From assembly GCA_020632595.1 (NCBI GenBank), contig JACKFF010000020.1, positions 1 to 34,787 of the forward strand: DNA of 34,787 bases, in the 5' to 3' direction. Shown piece after piece: positions 15,190 through 24,315 of the stretch. Below the pieces are notes generated by a model that had not been told where the DNA came from, did not search any database, and saw only the letters and a program-made list of their open reading frames with translations. Position 1 is the first letter of the stretch; every line of letters starts with the position of its first letter. The DNA is from Nitrospiraceae bacterium. Lineage in GTDB: Bacteria > Nitrospirota > Nitrospiria > Nitrospirales > UBA8639. Made by a program: the position numbers and the translations under genes.

Positions 15190-18100
15190 TTAACTCCGTG
15201 GCTGAAAGGGTTGCGGGGATTTGGCTTCTAAGGTGTGAGGGATGACATAGGCGTGGAGATGCGGTGCAAATAAGCGAAAGATGCGGACGGGTAAACTGCT
15301 TGTAAAGCTGAAATCCCCAGAATGCGGACCTGATACCTGGGCCGTGATGGTTCCAAAAAAACGGTCGTCAATGAGAAATACAAATGTGGCTGTTCGGGCG
15401 ATGGGGCGGGATTCAATTAATCGATAGCCTCGTTCATACACTTTTTGACGATGATCCCCGGTTCCGGTTTTCCCACCGATCGAGATGGTCATACCCTTTG
15501 TGGGTGGCAAGGCGCCTTTGGCGCCGATCGCTGTACCATGTTCCACCACTTCGATAAGTTCCTGACGAAGAATTTGAGCGACCAGCGGGTTCAAAGTCTG
15601 TTCCCGGTCTGGTTCTTGAGGTACGACAAGTGTTTCAAACGGGGTTCCTTCTGCAAAGTGCAGTTGCCGAATTGTCACTGTGGGGATTTTTCTTCCCTCG
15701 TTGACCAGAATACCCATAAGTTCGGTTAAAGCCGCAGGGCGGTCGGCGGAACTCCCAATTGCGGTAGCTAACGACGGGACTAATGTGGCAAAGGGATATC
15801 CGACCCGTTTCCAGGCTTTGTGGATTTCCATGAATGCCTCTTGTTCCAGAATCAGTCGAATCCGACTATCCTGTGCCGCTTTGCGATGAGTCTTAAATAA
15901 CCAGGCATACACCTCCAACAACTCCTGCTCACTGGCGCGGGCGAGTTCGGATTTGCCGGAATCGGGATGTTGCCGGAGAAATGCAACCGTCCACAATTCG
16001 AGTGGATGGATGCGGGCGACATAACCTCGATCAGCAAGGCTGAGCACGCGGGGATCAGTCTGCGTAAAAAGCCGGTCGGCTTGCTCGGGGGAAAGCTTGA
16101 TGGTTGGAAATGTTTGTCGCAGAGATGTGGTGAAGGCCCGGACATCCTGCTCAGGTTCGATCGAGCGGAGGAGGACAGCCAGTCGGAGCGGTGTGAGCCG
16201 AGTTTGGGAAAGCACCAGCTGCCAGGCTTCTTCCGCCGAAAGTCCTTTGTATTTTTCGAAGAAACGATAGAGAAAAATTCGACCTTCCTGTTGGGCGAAT
16301 TTTTGTAGGTATTGCCGGCGTATGGGATTGAGAGGGTCTTTAAGGACCATCGCGGTCGATCCAGGTATGGCGAAAGTGTGATACTGGACGAGATCCCGCA
16401 TTAAGCGGATAAAGACTAAATTCACGGAGTGATGAAAAGCTTCTCTGACAGTAAACAGTTTCCCGTTGTCGGCTTTGTTGAAATTGGCAAAGGTATGAAG
16501 CCCGCCCCCAGTCCAAAACCGTTCGTTTGGACTCGCTGAATACTGTCGATCGAGGGCGGCTTTTAATATCCCGGAAAGGGATTGGTCTGAAGAAGTCTGC
16601 AGATAGGTTAATGTCCACCGGCTAAGTGGGTCCAGGGATTGCTGGTTGAGCTCCAAGAGCTTTTGTGGGGGGTGACCCGCATACGCGTGATGGAGGCGTT
16701 CAATGGCTTCCAGATAAGTGACCAGGGTACGAAGTTTGGCTGTGGAACCCAAATCCATTTTTGAGCCCTGATTCAGATCCAATGGCTGATTGAGGGTATC
16801 GGTTTGCACTCGAAGGAGATTGCCGTGGGGAGTTCGCTCATAGAGAGTCAGGCTATAAATGATATCCGCCGGATTCCCTTGAGCAAGCAGATGCGGTTGC
16901 GTCAGTTGGGAGTCTGTCATAAAGACGGGATCTGCCAGGTGTTGTAGGAGGGTAGTCGCTCGGAATTGGAGATCGCGGTCCAGGGTAGTTTCCACGGTGG
17001 CGTCCATATGGTCCAAGGCATAAAGACTTGGAAGCCCTAATAAATTTTGTAAATGGGCGCGTATGAAATTTGGTGCCTTTTGATCCTGAAAGGAGGTGTT
17101 GCTTGAAATCCTTGATGATGCTGGCGCAAAGACCAAGGGATAAATCAGTGCGAGGTCCCGCAAAGCAGGGGAAATAATCCCGGCCTGTGTCAGGAGGCGA
17201 AGGTAAGTATTGGTTTTCTCGTTCAGGGCATCAATGTGTGTGAGGTAATAGGAGGGTCGCCTGAGAGCGAGGAGGAGACTGACTCCTTTTTTGTAGGTGG
17301 CTGCCGCCAAGGCCATTTTTTCCAAAGATGTCGGGTCAGCGCCAGCCAGAATCTGGTCAAACCGGCTGAGGTCCATGTGAAACCAGGCCGATAGTCCATC
17401 ACCGAATCCATGGATCTCCCCGGCACCAGGATACGCGCCAAGCGGGAATGAATTCATATAATCCAGGACCAAATGTTTTTGAGCTTCTTGCGTGCGTATG
17501 TCGTCGTGATAAATCCGGAGACTGGCGGCCGTTACCTGTTTGGCTTTTTCCTGAAGGGAGGAGGTTTGGCCTCGGGGAGAATGCCGGAACTTCTCCAATT
17601 GCGTAGCCAAAGTGCTTCCCCCAGGAACGTTCTGGTCGTTTTTCACCAACCGGATACCTTGCGTGAGGAATGCTTGCCCTAACCGGTCCCATTCAACGGC
17701 CGGATTGGCATAGGGACAGCAGGGATCAAGTAATTCTCGATTTTCAATGAAAAGCAGGGTTTGAACCAACAAAGGGGGAATCGCCTCAAAATTGGGAAAG
17801 ACCTGCTTGGGGTCAGAAAGTTGAAACAGGTCCTGTCCATGACTATCCACAATGCGTAACCCGCTCTGAGTCTTTTCCCGATAGATGGGAGAGATTCCCA
17901 GATCGGAAATGGTCTTGAGTTCAGCCGATGGATGGGCTTGCGCCTGAATCACGAATCCTTTCTTTTGGAGCTTCGAAAGGATAGCGGGGAGTCGGGTATA
18001 CCCGCGGCGTTCGTCCAAGGGGCCTGATGAGGGAAACACCGTGAGTGGGGAGGGGCCCGGTTGTACCGGGGAGGTTAGTTGAGCGGAAATTGTATGAAAT

Positions 18101-18414
18101 AGACGGGATTGCAGCCAGGAAGTGTTCAGTTCAAATATTGCCCAGCCCAAAAAAGTCAATGTGGCCAGGAAGACAATATGCGTGGTTTGATAAGGGGGGC
18201 GAAGGCATTGGATGAGACGACCCAGGTTTCGCCATTTCTCGATTTGTTGGGAATTACCAGGTGTGGTTTCAGCGCCCACCCAAGGGGCAATAGGGGGAAA
18301 GGTCAGGGCCTTTCTTGATTGGAGAAGAGATGCCAAAAACGTCGCCGGTTTACGGAATGGCCCGGACTGTATGTAAAAGAGCATGGACATGTGATATAGG
18401 AACGTAACCCGCAC
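15190..18414 (-). CDS. Bifunctional class A penicillin-binding protein (variant)
   Basis: Peptidoglycan synthase combining a GT51 glycosyltransferase and a transpeptidase domain, anchored in the inner membrane. The 1074-residue product has a membrane segment at about 78-94. The GT51 region (about 205-345) has FIENRELLDP, with Glu224 in the place of the catalytic ED motif, and GGSTLATQLEK at 265-275. The transpeptidase has Ser557-x-x-Lys560 (GSTAK), SVN at 663-665 and KTGT at Lys982. The spacing from SVN to KTG is over 300 residues, so there is a large insertion, and the GT51 motifs deviate from the usual EDRRFxxHxG. Size is well above the usual 650-850 residues. The GTG start at 18414 has no clear ribosome-binding site, and ATG 18390 is an alternative. 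Confidence 0.88.
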   Translation of the reverse strand: MRVTFLYHMSMLFYIQSGPFRKPATFLASLLQSRKALTFPPIAPWVGAETTPGNSQQIEKWRNLGRLIQCLRPPYQTTHIVFLATLTFLGWAIFELNTSWLQSRLFHTISAQLTSPVQPGPSPLTVFPSSGPLDERRGYTRLPAILSKLQKKGFVIQAQAHPSAELKTISDLGISPIYREKTQSGLRIVDSHGQDLFQLSDPKQVFPNFEAIPPLLVQTLLFIENRELLDPCCPYANPAVEWDRLGQAFLTQGIRLVKNDQNVPGGSTLATQLEKFRHSPRGQTSSLQEKAKQVTAASLRIYHDDIRTQEAQKHLVLDYMNSFPLGAYPGAGEIHGFGDGLSAWFHMDLSRFDQILAGADPTSLEKMALAAATYKKGVSLLLALRRPSYYLTHIDALNEKTNTYLRLLTQAGIISPALRDLALIYPLVFAPASSRISSNTSFQDQKAPNFIRAHLQNLLGLPSLYALDHMDATVETTLDRDLQFRATTLLQHLADPVFMTDSQLTQPHLLAQGNPADIIYSLTLYERTPHGNLLRVQTDTLNQPLDLNQGSKMDLGSTAKLRTLVTYLEAIERLHHAYAGHPPQKLLELNQQSLDPLSRWTLTYLQTSSDQSLSGILKAALDRQYSASPNERFWTGGGLHTFANFNKADNGKLFTVREAFHHSVNLVFIRLMRDLVQYHTFAIPGSTAMVLKDPLNPIRRQYLQKFAQQEGRIFLYRFFEKYKGLSAEEAWQLVLSQTRLTPLRLAVLLRSIEPEQDVRAFTTSLRQTFPTIKLSPEQADRLFTQTDPRVLSLADRGYVARIHPLELWTVAFLRQHPDSGKSELARASEQELLEVYAWLFKTHRKAAQDSRIRLILEQEAFMEIHKAWKRVGYPFATLVPSLATAIGSSADRPAALTELMGILVNEGRKIPTVTIRQLHFAEGTPFETLVVPQEPDREQTLNPLVAQILRQELIEVVEHGTAIGAKGALPPTKGMTISIGGKTGTGDHRQKVYERGYRLIESRPIARTATFVFLIDDRFFGTITAQVSGPHSGDFSFTSSLPVRIFRLFAPHLHAYVIPHTLEAKSPQPFQPRS

Positions 18415-18628
18415 TAGCTAAATGTTTCGAAATACAAATGTGCAAAAAATGTACGAAGGCTTTCCGGATTACCTAAGCTGCCCGGTATGGCCACGTGTGA
18501 TAACGGAGCAGATTCATTTGATTAAAAAAGTGAATTGGTGAGCCAAGTTAGTAAAAATTCATCTGGGTGAACTTGATAAATTGTGCGCCAGAATGTTTAC
18601 AGTTGTTGGTGGATGTGCTTTCCAAACA

Positions 18629-18664
18629 GGACAAATTGTCTAGGTTAAATCCGGATTGTGGACA
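18629..18664 (-). promoter_or_regulatory. RGACA-N3-TGTCY palindrome (site C)
   Basis: On the minus strand AGACA-N3-TGTCC matches the core of sites A and B. A further TGTCC lies 18 bases upstream, but in the opposite orientation and at a different spacing from the half-site in A and B. It is about 215 bases before the penicillin-binding protein start, so all three sites precede peptidoglycan genes. Confidence 0.35.
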
Positions 18665-18972
18665 AAAGGCTGTGGGTTGAGAAAAAGGAGGCAGTGTGTT
18701 GGGAAAGAGGAAGTCACAGGCAGTTAGTGTAAAGCAGGGCGATAGGTGAATAACCAATCTGCGTTCGCACAATGCGAGTTCTCCCCATTGAGTTGGAGGC
18801 CTCTGGATCTCTTCCCTATGGGAAAATATGCGTATAGGGGTTTCCAGCGACCTCATCATGTCGTCAGGGAGAAGAAAGTGGGCCAAACCTAGTTTTTGGG
18901 GGCCTGTGTGAAGGGAATGGCTGAAGCTTTTGCCTATGGCGTCTTGGGAGGAACCTGAGGAGGGAAAAGAGG

Positions 18973-18997
18973 TGACCCACGGAAATTCCGTGGGTCA
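18973..18997 (-). terminator. Rho-independent-type terminator
   Basis: A perfect stem TGACCCACGGA / TCCGTGGGTCA (11 bp) with a 3-base loop lies just past the minus-strand coiled-coil gene. On the minus strand it is followed by CCTCTTTTCC, a short U-rich stretch, as expected for intrinsic termination of that gene. Confidence 0.65.
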
Positions 18998-19023
18998 GGT
19001 GATGAACTTTAAACGGGGAAAGA

Positions 19024-19335
19024 CTATCCGACGAGTTCAGCCACTGGTTTTTGAAAAGACCGGAGGTTGTGTTTTCGCTGCTTAGTCCATCTGCCGGTAG
19101 TAGAGGGAGTTGGCTCAGAGTTCGGCTGAGTAGCGTGTGCGGGCTGGCTTTTACCAGTAAGAGTATCTTCCAGCTGTTGGAGTTCCTTGAGATGAGAGTG
19201 GTGTTGTTCCAATTCCCACGCAACTGCTTTTGAGAGTTGTGCCACCTGTCTGCGTAATTGGTTCATGGCGTGCTCATGGTGTAATAATTCGCTTTTGCGA
19301 GCCAGACTTATGTACCGGCTATCCACATACATCAT
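19024..19335 (-). CDS. Small coiled-coil protein of unknown function
   Basis: 103-residue cytosolic protein. Residues about 10-60 are rich in Leu, Glu, Gln and His with heptad spacing (LHHEHAMNQLRRQVAQLSKAV...), suggesting a coiled coil. The C-terminal third is Pro/Ser/Thr-rich then basic (GRWTKQRKHNLRSF). The ATG is preceded by GGAGGG 8 bases upstream, and a clear hairpin terminator lies after the stop, so it is an independent gene. No family is recognised. A scaffold or DNA/RNA-associated role is possible only as a guess from charge. Confidence 0.7.
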   Translation of the reverse strand: MMYVDSRYISLARKSELLHHEHAMNQLRRQVAQLSKAVAWELEQHHSHLKELQQLEDTLTGKSQPAHATQPNSEPTPSTTGRWTKQRKHNLRSFQKPVAELVG

Positions 19336-20120
19336 TGGTTGATCCCTCCGTGTGTTGACGGTTGATACTTTCAGGGCATTAATCCGATTGCCCGTTACTT
19401 AAAGTAGGCAAAAGCAAACGTGTTGCCACATTTCGTTCTCTTCAGGGTTTGGTGCCTAAAGTCTTGATGATTCAATAAGTTTTGAGCACTAAATTTCCAA
19501 CCGGAATATGCTCGATTTCTGAAATGGCTGGATACGGTCACTGTTTTTTACCATTAGCAAAGAATGATTCATTTATTGTTAAGCATCAAGATAAGCTTAA
19601 GTATATCTGAGGTGAAGTGCCACGAACGTGAAAAAGGTTTTCGACGAATTCAGTATTTCCCTGCCTTTCTCTTCTAATTCAACTTGGCACATTTTGTAGA
19701 ATGCCTCTCATTATCGTTGCCTGACAAAAATTTTCAGATCTTGGTTCTTTTTGTGCTATTTTTATGATGTTGGGTCCTTGATTCCCCTAATCCAGAAAAA
19801 AAGGATGGGGGGTAGTGACATTGAATTTGATTTAGTTTGAGTTGTAATTGTCAGTTTTTATTATGAGATGTGCATACTTTCTTCTTTAATTTCTTTTTAA
19901 GGATAAGTGGTGCAATCGGCTCACAACAATATTTTCTTTTTTGGGGAAAGATCTTTCCATGAGTCAGAAATCATAATTCAACCACTGAATTTGTGGTTGA
20001 CAATCCCGCAAAAGTCAAAAACTCCAGAAAATCTATTGAAATCCGATTGGTTATTAAGTTGAATTCGGTCTGAGCATTGTTGGATTAATAATTCACCGAA
20101 TCATTAACAAGACATACGGG
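19336..20120. other. Long AT-rich intergenic region
   Basis: About 785 bases with markedly higher AT than the neighbouring genes and no supported gene. A stem TCAACCAC / GTGGTTGA (19978-20000, 7-base loop) is present, and the sequence is otherwise poly-A/T-rich. It separates two divergent genes, so it may hold promoters and binding sites for nucleoid proteins, or be a scar of lost DNA. Confidence 0.4.
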
Positions 20121-20891
20121 ATGTCCAGCCAAAAACTATCTTCAGCGCAATTTCGTCTGAAATTGCTGAATCTCATGACTCAGAAGCATCATTGGGCCTG
20201 GTCTCAATTCGTTGGGCCAACCATCTCCAAGGCGCAACTCAAAATTCATTATCAACAAGAGTATGCCGTCTATGTCCGGGACTTCCCCGTTTTTCTGGCG
20301 CGTATTCATGGGCAAAATCCTCCGTTAGAAGTCCGAAAAATGTTAGCCGAAAATATTTATGAGGAAGATACCGGGATGCTATCATTGGGGACTTCACATC
20401 CTGAACTCTTTTTGAGAATGATGCAGGGTTTAGGATTTCGCTCACGCGAATTTGAGGAGATTCGGTTATTGCCTGCCACCCAGCGCTATCGGTCCTGGTT
20501 GGACCGGATTTCTAGTAGTTCTGATTGGGTTTTAAGCGCTGCCGTTTTCACGATCTTTGTCGAAGGCAGCGTCAATGATCGACAGGAACTCTTCCTTCCG
20601 GTTAAATCCAAAGCTCCCCGGCATATTCACGAAAAGATTGCACATCATCCCCTGGTTCAATATCAGGGGGTCTCGCACCAAGCCATGGATCTTATCCGAG
20701 CGCATCAAATGGTTGAGACCGGTCATCGTCATGATGCCTATGCGATGGTGGTTCGCTATGCCGGTACTCGTTCCCATCAAGATGAAATCCTGGCCGCGAC
20801 CCAAAAAACACTGGCCCTCTGGCTGCGCTATCGTGATGGAGTGGCCCGTGCTTGTGGATTAAAGAAAAACGAGAGTGAAATCCGCCGATAA
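20121..20891 (+). CDS. PqqC/TENA-like haem-oxygenase-fold protein
   Basis: 256-residue soluble helical protein of the haem-oxygenase-like superfamily that includes PqqC, TENA and the CADD-type iron-dependent enzymes. Typical blocks are HHWAWSQFVGPTISK (about 23-37), a helix with HYQQEY (43-48), LAENIYEEDTG (76-85), SHPELFLRMMQGLG (92-105), FVEGS (146-150) and HQMVETGHRHD (195-205). Glu77, Glu81, His93, Glu148 and the His/Asp residues at 195-205 are candidates for a di-iron site. No PQQ biosynthesis genes are nearby, so a PqqC role is not supported; a CADD-like oxygenase (p-aminobenzoate synthesis) is a reasonable alternative. The ATG has no strong ribosome-binding site. Confidence 0.8.
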   Translation: MSSQKLSSAQFRLKLLNLMTQKHHWAWSQFVGPTISKAQLKIHYQQEYAVYVRDFPVFLARIHGQNPPLEVRKMLAENIYEEDTGMLSLGTSHPELFLRMMQGLGFRSREFEEIRLLPATQRYRSWLDRISSSSDWVLSAAVFTIFVEGSVNDRQELFLPVKSKAPRHIHEKIAHHPLVQYQGVSHQAMDLIRAHQMVETGHRHDAYAMVVRYAGTRSHQDEILAATQKTLALWLRYRDGVARACGLKKNESEIRR

Positions 20892-21013
20892 GGCGAGCGT
20901 TTCGCTTGCTATGATTAAAGATTAATGGAAGACGGAAATGATTTTAATCTGGATCTTTTCTGACATTTCCTCCACAATAGACTTTTCCAATTTTGAAGCA
21001 GGAGGGAAAAGAC

Positions 21014-21427
21014 ATGGCCACGATTGGGCAATTCATGACACGGAATCTGAGTTTTGTGACTGAAGATGCCAGTATTCAGGAAGCGGCGACACATATGCAT
21101 AACCAGCGGATTGGTTCCTTGTTGGTTAAGCAGGAGTCTGAATTTTCCGGAATCGTGACTGAAACGGATGTCGTGCGCGCGGTCGCTGAACACCCTGCCC
21201 AAGTTGAACGCTTGAAGGTGAAGGAACTGATGTCCAGCCCGATCATCACCGTAGACAGAAATATGTCTGTCCATTATGCCCGGGATCTCATGGCCGATCG
21301 GAAAATACGCCATTTGGCTGTCACCGGAGAAAATGGAAACATCGTCGGTATTATATCGGTGCGAGACCTTTTGGCCTATTTTAAAACCGTTGCGAAGGAC
21401 CTCAAGATACCTGAAGAGGATAGGTGA
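21014..21427 (+). CDS. Twin CBS-domain protein
   Basis: 137-residue protein made of two CBS domains (about 7-60 and 72-125) and little else. Each domain ends in the family pattern GIVTETDVVRA and GIISVRDLLAY. Such proteins bind adenine nucleotides in the cleft between the domains and act as energy or ligand sensors. The start at ATG 21014 is fixed by AGGAGGGA about 8 bases upstream; an earlier in-frame TTG would place the ribosome-binding site inside the coding region. It follows the haem-oxygenase-fold gene by about 120 bases on the same strand, so they may be cotranscribed. Confidence 0.9.
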   Translation: MATIGQFMTRNLSFVTEDASIQEAATHMHNQRIGSLLVKQESEFSGIVTETDVVRAVAEHPAQVERLKVKELMSSPIITVDRNMSVHYARDLMADRKIRHLAVTGENGNIVGIISVRDLLAYFKTVAKDLKIPEEDR

Positions 21428-21501
21428 ACTTGCTTATCCCTAATCAGGAAAATTTTAGGATCTCTGAAATGATGACTGGTGATGAGGTATTTCTGTTAAA
21501 C

Positions 21502-22602
21502 TTACTCGATTTTTGCTGCTTCGGCTTGTTGAATCTGGAGGGAGAGACGCTCTTCTTCCTGTCGAATGCGCGTTATCCGTTGTTCAATCCAGGGGCCGAT
21601 GTGTTCTTTTTTTGATTTGGCTTGAGCTTCCAATACAGTAATTTCCTCCCGAATTGCTTCACGTTGCTCTTTTAGTGCTTCGATCTGTGCCATGACATCG
21701 GCTTTGTCAAAGATCAGTGATTCAGGATTACTCTCCACCATCTTTTCTTCTGCATGCGGCAATTCGGAAGATTGGGGGGGCAAAACCCGAATGCCATCCT
21801 CCAACCGGCGTTGATTCATGACCACAGGGGAAACAATTTCGATTCCCGCACCATGCAGCGTGGTGAGTATTTGTGCGCGAAGGTTCGATCGTGCACTGAG
21901 CAATTGCTTGACCTCACTTAAAAACCCGGACACTCGATAGGTGACCGAATAATCCCCAAGTTCCATAATATGGACAAACGGGTCTTTGAGTTTGGCGGCA
22001 AGGGCGGCATCCGATAAGAGTTTTTCAATGGTCTTGTGGGAGATATCATATCCTAACGACACCGTGGCGGAGACAATCGTGCCTGAGGAACGAAGGACGG
22101 TAATCGGATGAGAAACTAAAAATAAGTTGGGAAGAGTCGTGAGGTCGCGTTCTTCTGTTTGTATTTCCGTGTGAAACAAGCCTCGTTCTGTGACCCGTCC
22201 GAATTGATTTTCCACGCGAAGAAAATCACCCAACCGAAAACTTTTCATCCCCTTCAACATAAAGCCTGCCAGGGCATTCGAGACGAAGGTCGTGGAAGAA
22301 AGGGTAATGACCGCTGTGATCAGCAGCGCCAATAACTGGAAAAGCTCTTTGTGAGTTTCTTTGTCGAGAGGAAGGGCCAGGAGAATAAGAACAACTCCGA
22401 TGCCCACCAGCAGCAACATTCCTACACGGGCTGAAAATCGGTCTTCCTCCTTCAGTCCGCCATTTCGGCGGAAGAAGAACCAATGGGCCACCCATAAACC
22501 TGTACTGACCAGTGCGAGGACGAGTAAAATTGGGAAAAATTTCGGGAGGGTATCAATAAAATGGTCAAGAAGGGCCATAATGTTAAGCAGACTGTACGCC
22601 AC
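21502..22602 (-). CDS. MscS-family mechanosensitive channel
   Basis: Inner-membrane small-conductance mechanosensitive channel homologue, 366 residues. Three membrane segments are at about 14-36, 57-80 and 88-120, the last being the pore-lining helix (STTFVSNALAGFMLKGMKSFRLGD), followed by the beta-domain (LRVENQFGRVTE...LPNLFLVS). A cytoplasmic alpha/beta region extends to about 275. The last 70 residues form a charged coiled coil (IEALKEQREAIREEITVLEAQ), an extension beyond the basic MscS fold. The GTG start at 22602 has no clear ribosome-binding site; ATG 22578 is an alternative. The channel relieves turgor on hypo-osmotic shock. Confidence 0.88.
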   Translation of the reverse strand: MAYSLLNIMALLDHFIDTLPKFFPILLVLALVSTGLWVAHWFFFRRNGGLKEEDRFSARVGMLLLVGIGVVLILLALPLDKETHKELFQLLALLITAVITLSSTTFVSNALAGFMLKGMKSFRLGDFLRVENQFGRVTERGLFHTEIQTEERDLTTLPNLFLVSHPITVLRSSGTIVSATVSLGYDISHKTIEKLLSDAALAAKLKDPFVHIMELGDYSVTYRVSGFLSEVKQLLSARSNLRAQILTTLHGAGIEIVSPVVMNQRRLEDGIRVLPPQSSELPHAEEKMVESNPESLIFDKADVMAQIEALKEQREAIREEITVLEAQAKSKKEHIGPWIEQRITRIRQEEERLSLQIQQAEAAKIE

Positions 22603-22761
22603 ATTATGCCCGAATTTGCGGGTGGGATAAAGCCAAAAAAGAAAAAGAATGAACGGGAAGAACCGATGCTAAAAAGCGTCCTCTTCGAATTCCTGTCTCT
22701 GCCTAGTAGCGTGAGTGCAAGGTTCTCCCTTGAGAACACCCGAAATAATGCCAAAACAACT

Positions 22762-23220
22762 TTAGGCAAACCAGTTAAGATGTCGTGAGGCTATGGCATC
22801 GGCCACGGCGGTGTGTAGTTTTTTCCGATCGACCGGTTTGACCAAATAATCAATTATTCCTTGTTTCATGAGCTGCGTGGCCAGATCGATATCGGGAAAC
22901 CCGGTCAGGACGATCAACGGCAGGCTGGGGTATTCCCGTTGAAAATATTTTATGGCTTCTATGCCATTGATAGTGGGCATCCGAATATCCGTGATGATGA
23001 CATCAATCGCCACCGGATGTTCTCCTTCGTTGAGAATACGGATGGCTTGCGCGCCGTCTTCCGCGTCCACCACGTAATAGCCGTCTTTTTCCAATGCCAT
23101 TCGAACGACTTTGCAAATAGCGGCTTCATCATCAACGACCAGGACTCCGCCCCGATAGCTCTGGCCGGAAAACATTCCTGCGGTTCGTTGAGTCGTGTCT
23201 GGTACGTAATTCGTGTTCAT
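22762..23220 (-). CDS. Single-domain response regulator (CheY-like)
   Basis: 152-residue receiver domain without an output domain. Acidic pocket Asp30-Asp31 (VVDDE), phosphoacceptor Asp78 (IITDIRMP), Thr106 (VLTGF) and Lys128 (LVKPVD) are all present, so phosphorylation should be possible. The first 24 residues before the domain are unstructured. ATG 23220 is set by AAGGAGG 7 bases upstream; the reading frame continues open upstream but without support. No histidine kinase lies in the window, so its partner is elsewhere. It lies just upstream of the MscS gene on the same strand. Confidence 0.92.
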   Translation of the reverse strand: MNTNYVPDTTQRTAGMFSGQSYRGGVLVVDDEAAICKVVRMALEKDGYYVVDAEDGAQAIRILNEGEHPVAIDVIITDIRMPTINGIEAIKYFQREYPSLPLIVLTGFPDIDLATQLMKQGIIDYLVKPVDRKKLHTAVADAIASRHLNWFA

Positions 23221-23529
23221 GGCAAATCCTCCTTGACGCCTCGCATACAGAGATATGGTCTTTCTGCCCCGACAAAACAGATGAATCCTTGTGGATGTTA
23301 CAAAGCATTCATAGTCATCAGTTCCTGGCAACCAGTGTGCCTTGAAGGGCTGATAAGGAAATATGGTCCTCTCTTGGAAAATAGTCCTGAAAATTAATAG
23401 GAAAAATGGAAAGGATGATTGGAGTATTTATGGCTAAGAGAAGAGATAGTCAATGAAGTGGTCTACGGAGGATTCACCGCGCACCCATCGTAGACATTGC
23501 ACGTGTGTGAATGGGTGCGTCGTGTGGGG

Positions 23530-24315
23530 TCAGATGATGGGCTTCCGAGCGATCACGGAGGTGGTGGAATGGTACAACGCCCAATGGGTAGAGTCCTGTG
23601 AAAGTCTGACATATACTTGAATGTCTTTGGGTGAACATAAGCCGGTTTTTACATATTCCTGTTCGAGTACCAGAGCCGATTCCGCCATCACGGTAGCCAT
23701 TGGCGAATTTCCAGGACAGAGATGCATATGGGATTGAGCCCTGACGATATGGAATCCTGCTTCTTGCAGTTTGTGCGGAAGCCGCAGGGCATAGGCCGGA
23801 TCTAATCCGAGATTGATGAACATCTGGCACATGGCTCGGTTCACCCTTCCTTGCGGGGTCTTTGGCTCTGGTTCTGGCAATGTTGCCGAGGTGAAGTCCG
23901 GTTCTTCCAAGAGTGCCCAGCCTCCTGGCTTGAGGAGAGCATACATTTTTTCCAGTATGGTCCTCTCCTCTTGATTATGAATCAAAACATACCGGCTATG
24001 AAGGAGATCAAAGGATTGTTCCAAGGGGACATCAAGAAAGGAGCCTTGGTAAATCTGAACAGGAGGAGAACCAACCTTGTGAAGATACGCGATTTTCTTG
24101 TCGACACCCACTGCCAGTCCTGTCGGTCCTACCTGATTTCCCATCCAACGCAAAATGGATCCTGCCCCTGCGCCCACCTCCAGACAATGCCACCCTGGTT
24201 GGATTCCTATTTCTTCCAACAGTCTGATGGTCGTGGGATCGTTCGCGGCTTCAACCAATTGTAGTCGTTGAAATTCCCGCTCTTCAGATTTGTTGTCGAA
24301 AATATACTGATTCAT
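23530..24315 (-). CDS. Class I SAM-dependent methyltransferase
   Basis: 261-residue Rossmann-fold methyltransferase. Motif I is LEVGAGAGSILRWMG at about 45-59, an acidic residue of motif II lies in VGVDKK, and later LLKPGGWALLEEPDF matches motif III/post-III. The resemblance is to UbiE/COQ5-type or generic small-molecule methyltransferases; the substrate is unknown. The start ATG overlaps the TGA of the upstream flavoprotein gene by one base (TGATG), so the two are translationally coupled, and the product may modify the same pathway. No signal peptide is seen. Confidence 0.88.
   Translation of the reverse strand: MNQYIFDNKSEEREFQRLQLVEAANDPTTIRLLEEIGIQPGWHCLEVGAGAGSILRWMGNQVGPTGLAVGVDKKIAYLHKVGSPPVQIYQGSFLDVPLEQSFDLLHSRYVLIHNQEERTILEKMYALLKPGGWALLEEPDFTSATLPEPEPKTPQGRVNRAMCQMFINLGLDPAYALRLPHKLQEAGFHIVRAQSHMHLCPGNSPMATVMAESALVLEQEYVKTGLCSPKDIQVYVRLSQDSTHWALYHSTTSVIARKPII

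Larger units (their letters stand above)
18415..19023. other. Intergenic region upstream of the penicillin-binding protein gene
   Basis: No well-supported gene. A 112-codon minus-strand frame at 18548-18886 starts at TTG without a ribosome-binding site and has unconvincing composition. The region contains a palindromic element at 18629-18664 and a terminator-like hairpin at 18973-18997. Confidence 0.4.

Noticed and set aside
18548..18886. 112-codon minus-strand frame upstream of the penicillin-binding protein
   Set aside because: It starts with TTG without a ribosome-binding site, has no recognisable motif, and covers the palindromic site C.
19683..19700. TTGGCAC with a downstream GTAG, considered as a sigma-54 promoter
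   Set aside because: The -12 TTGC element is absent at the required spacing.
20121..20891. Naming the haem-oxygenase-fold protein pqqC
   Set aside because: No other pqq genes are nearby and the fold family includes several different enzymes, so the symbol is not supported.
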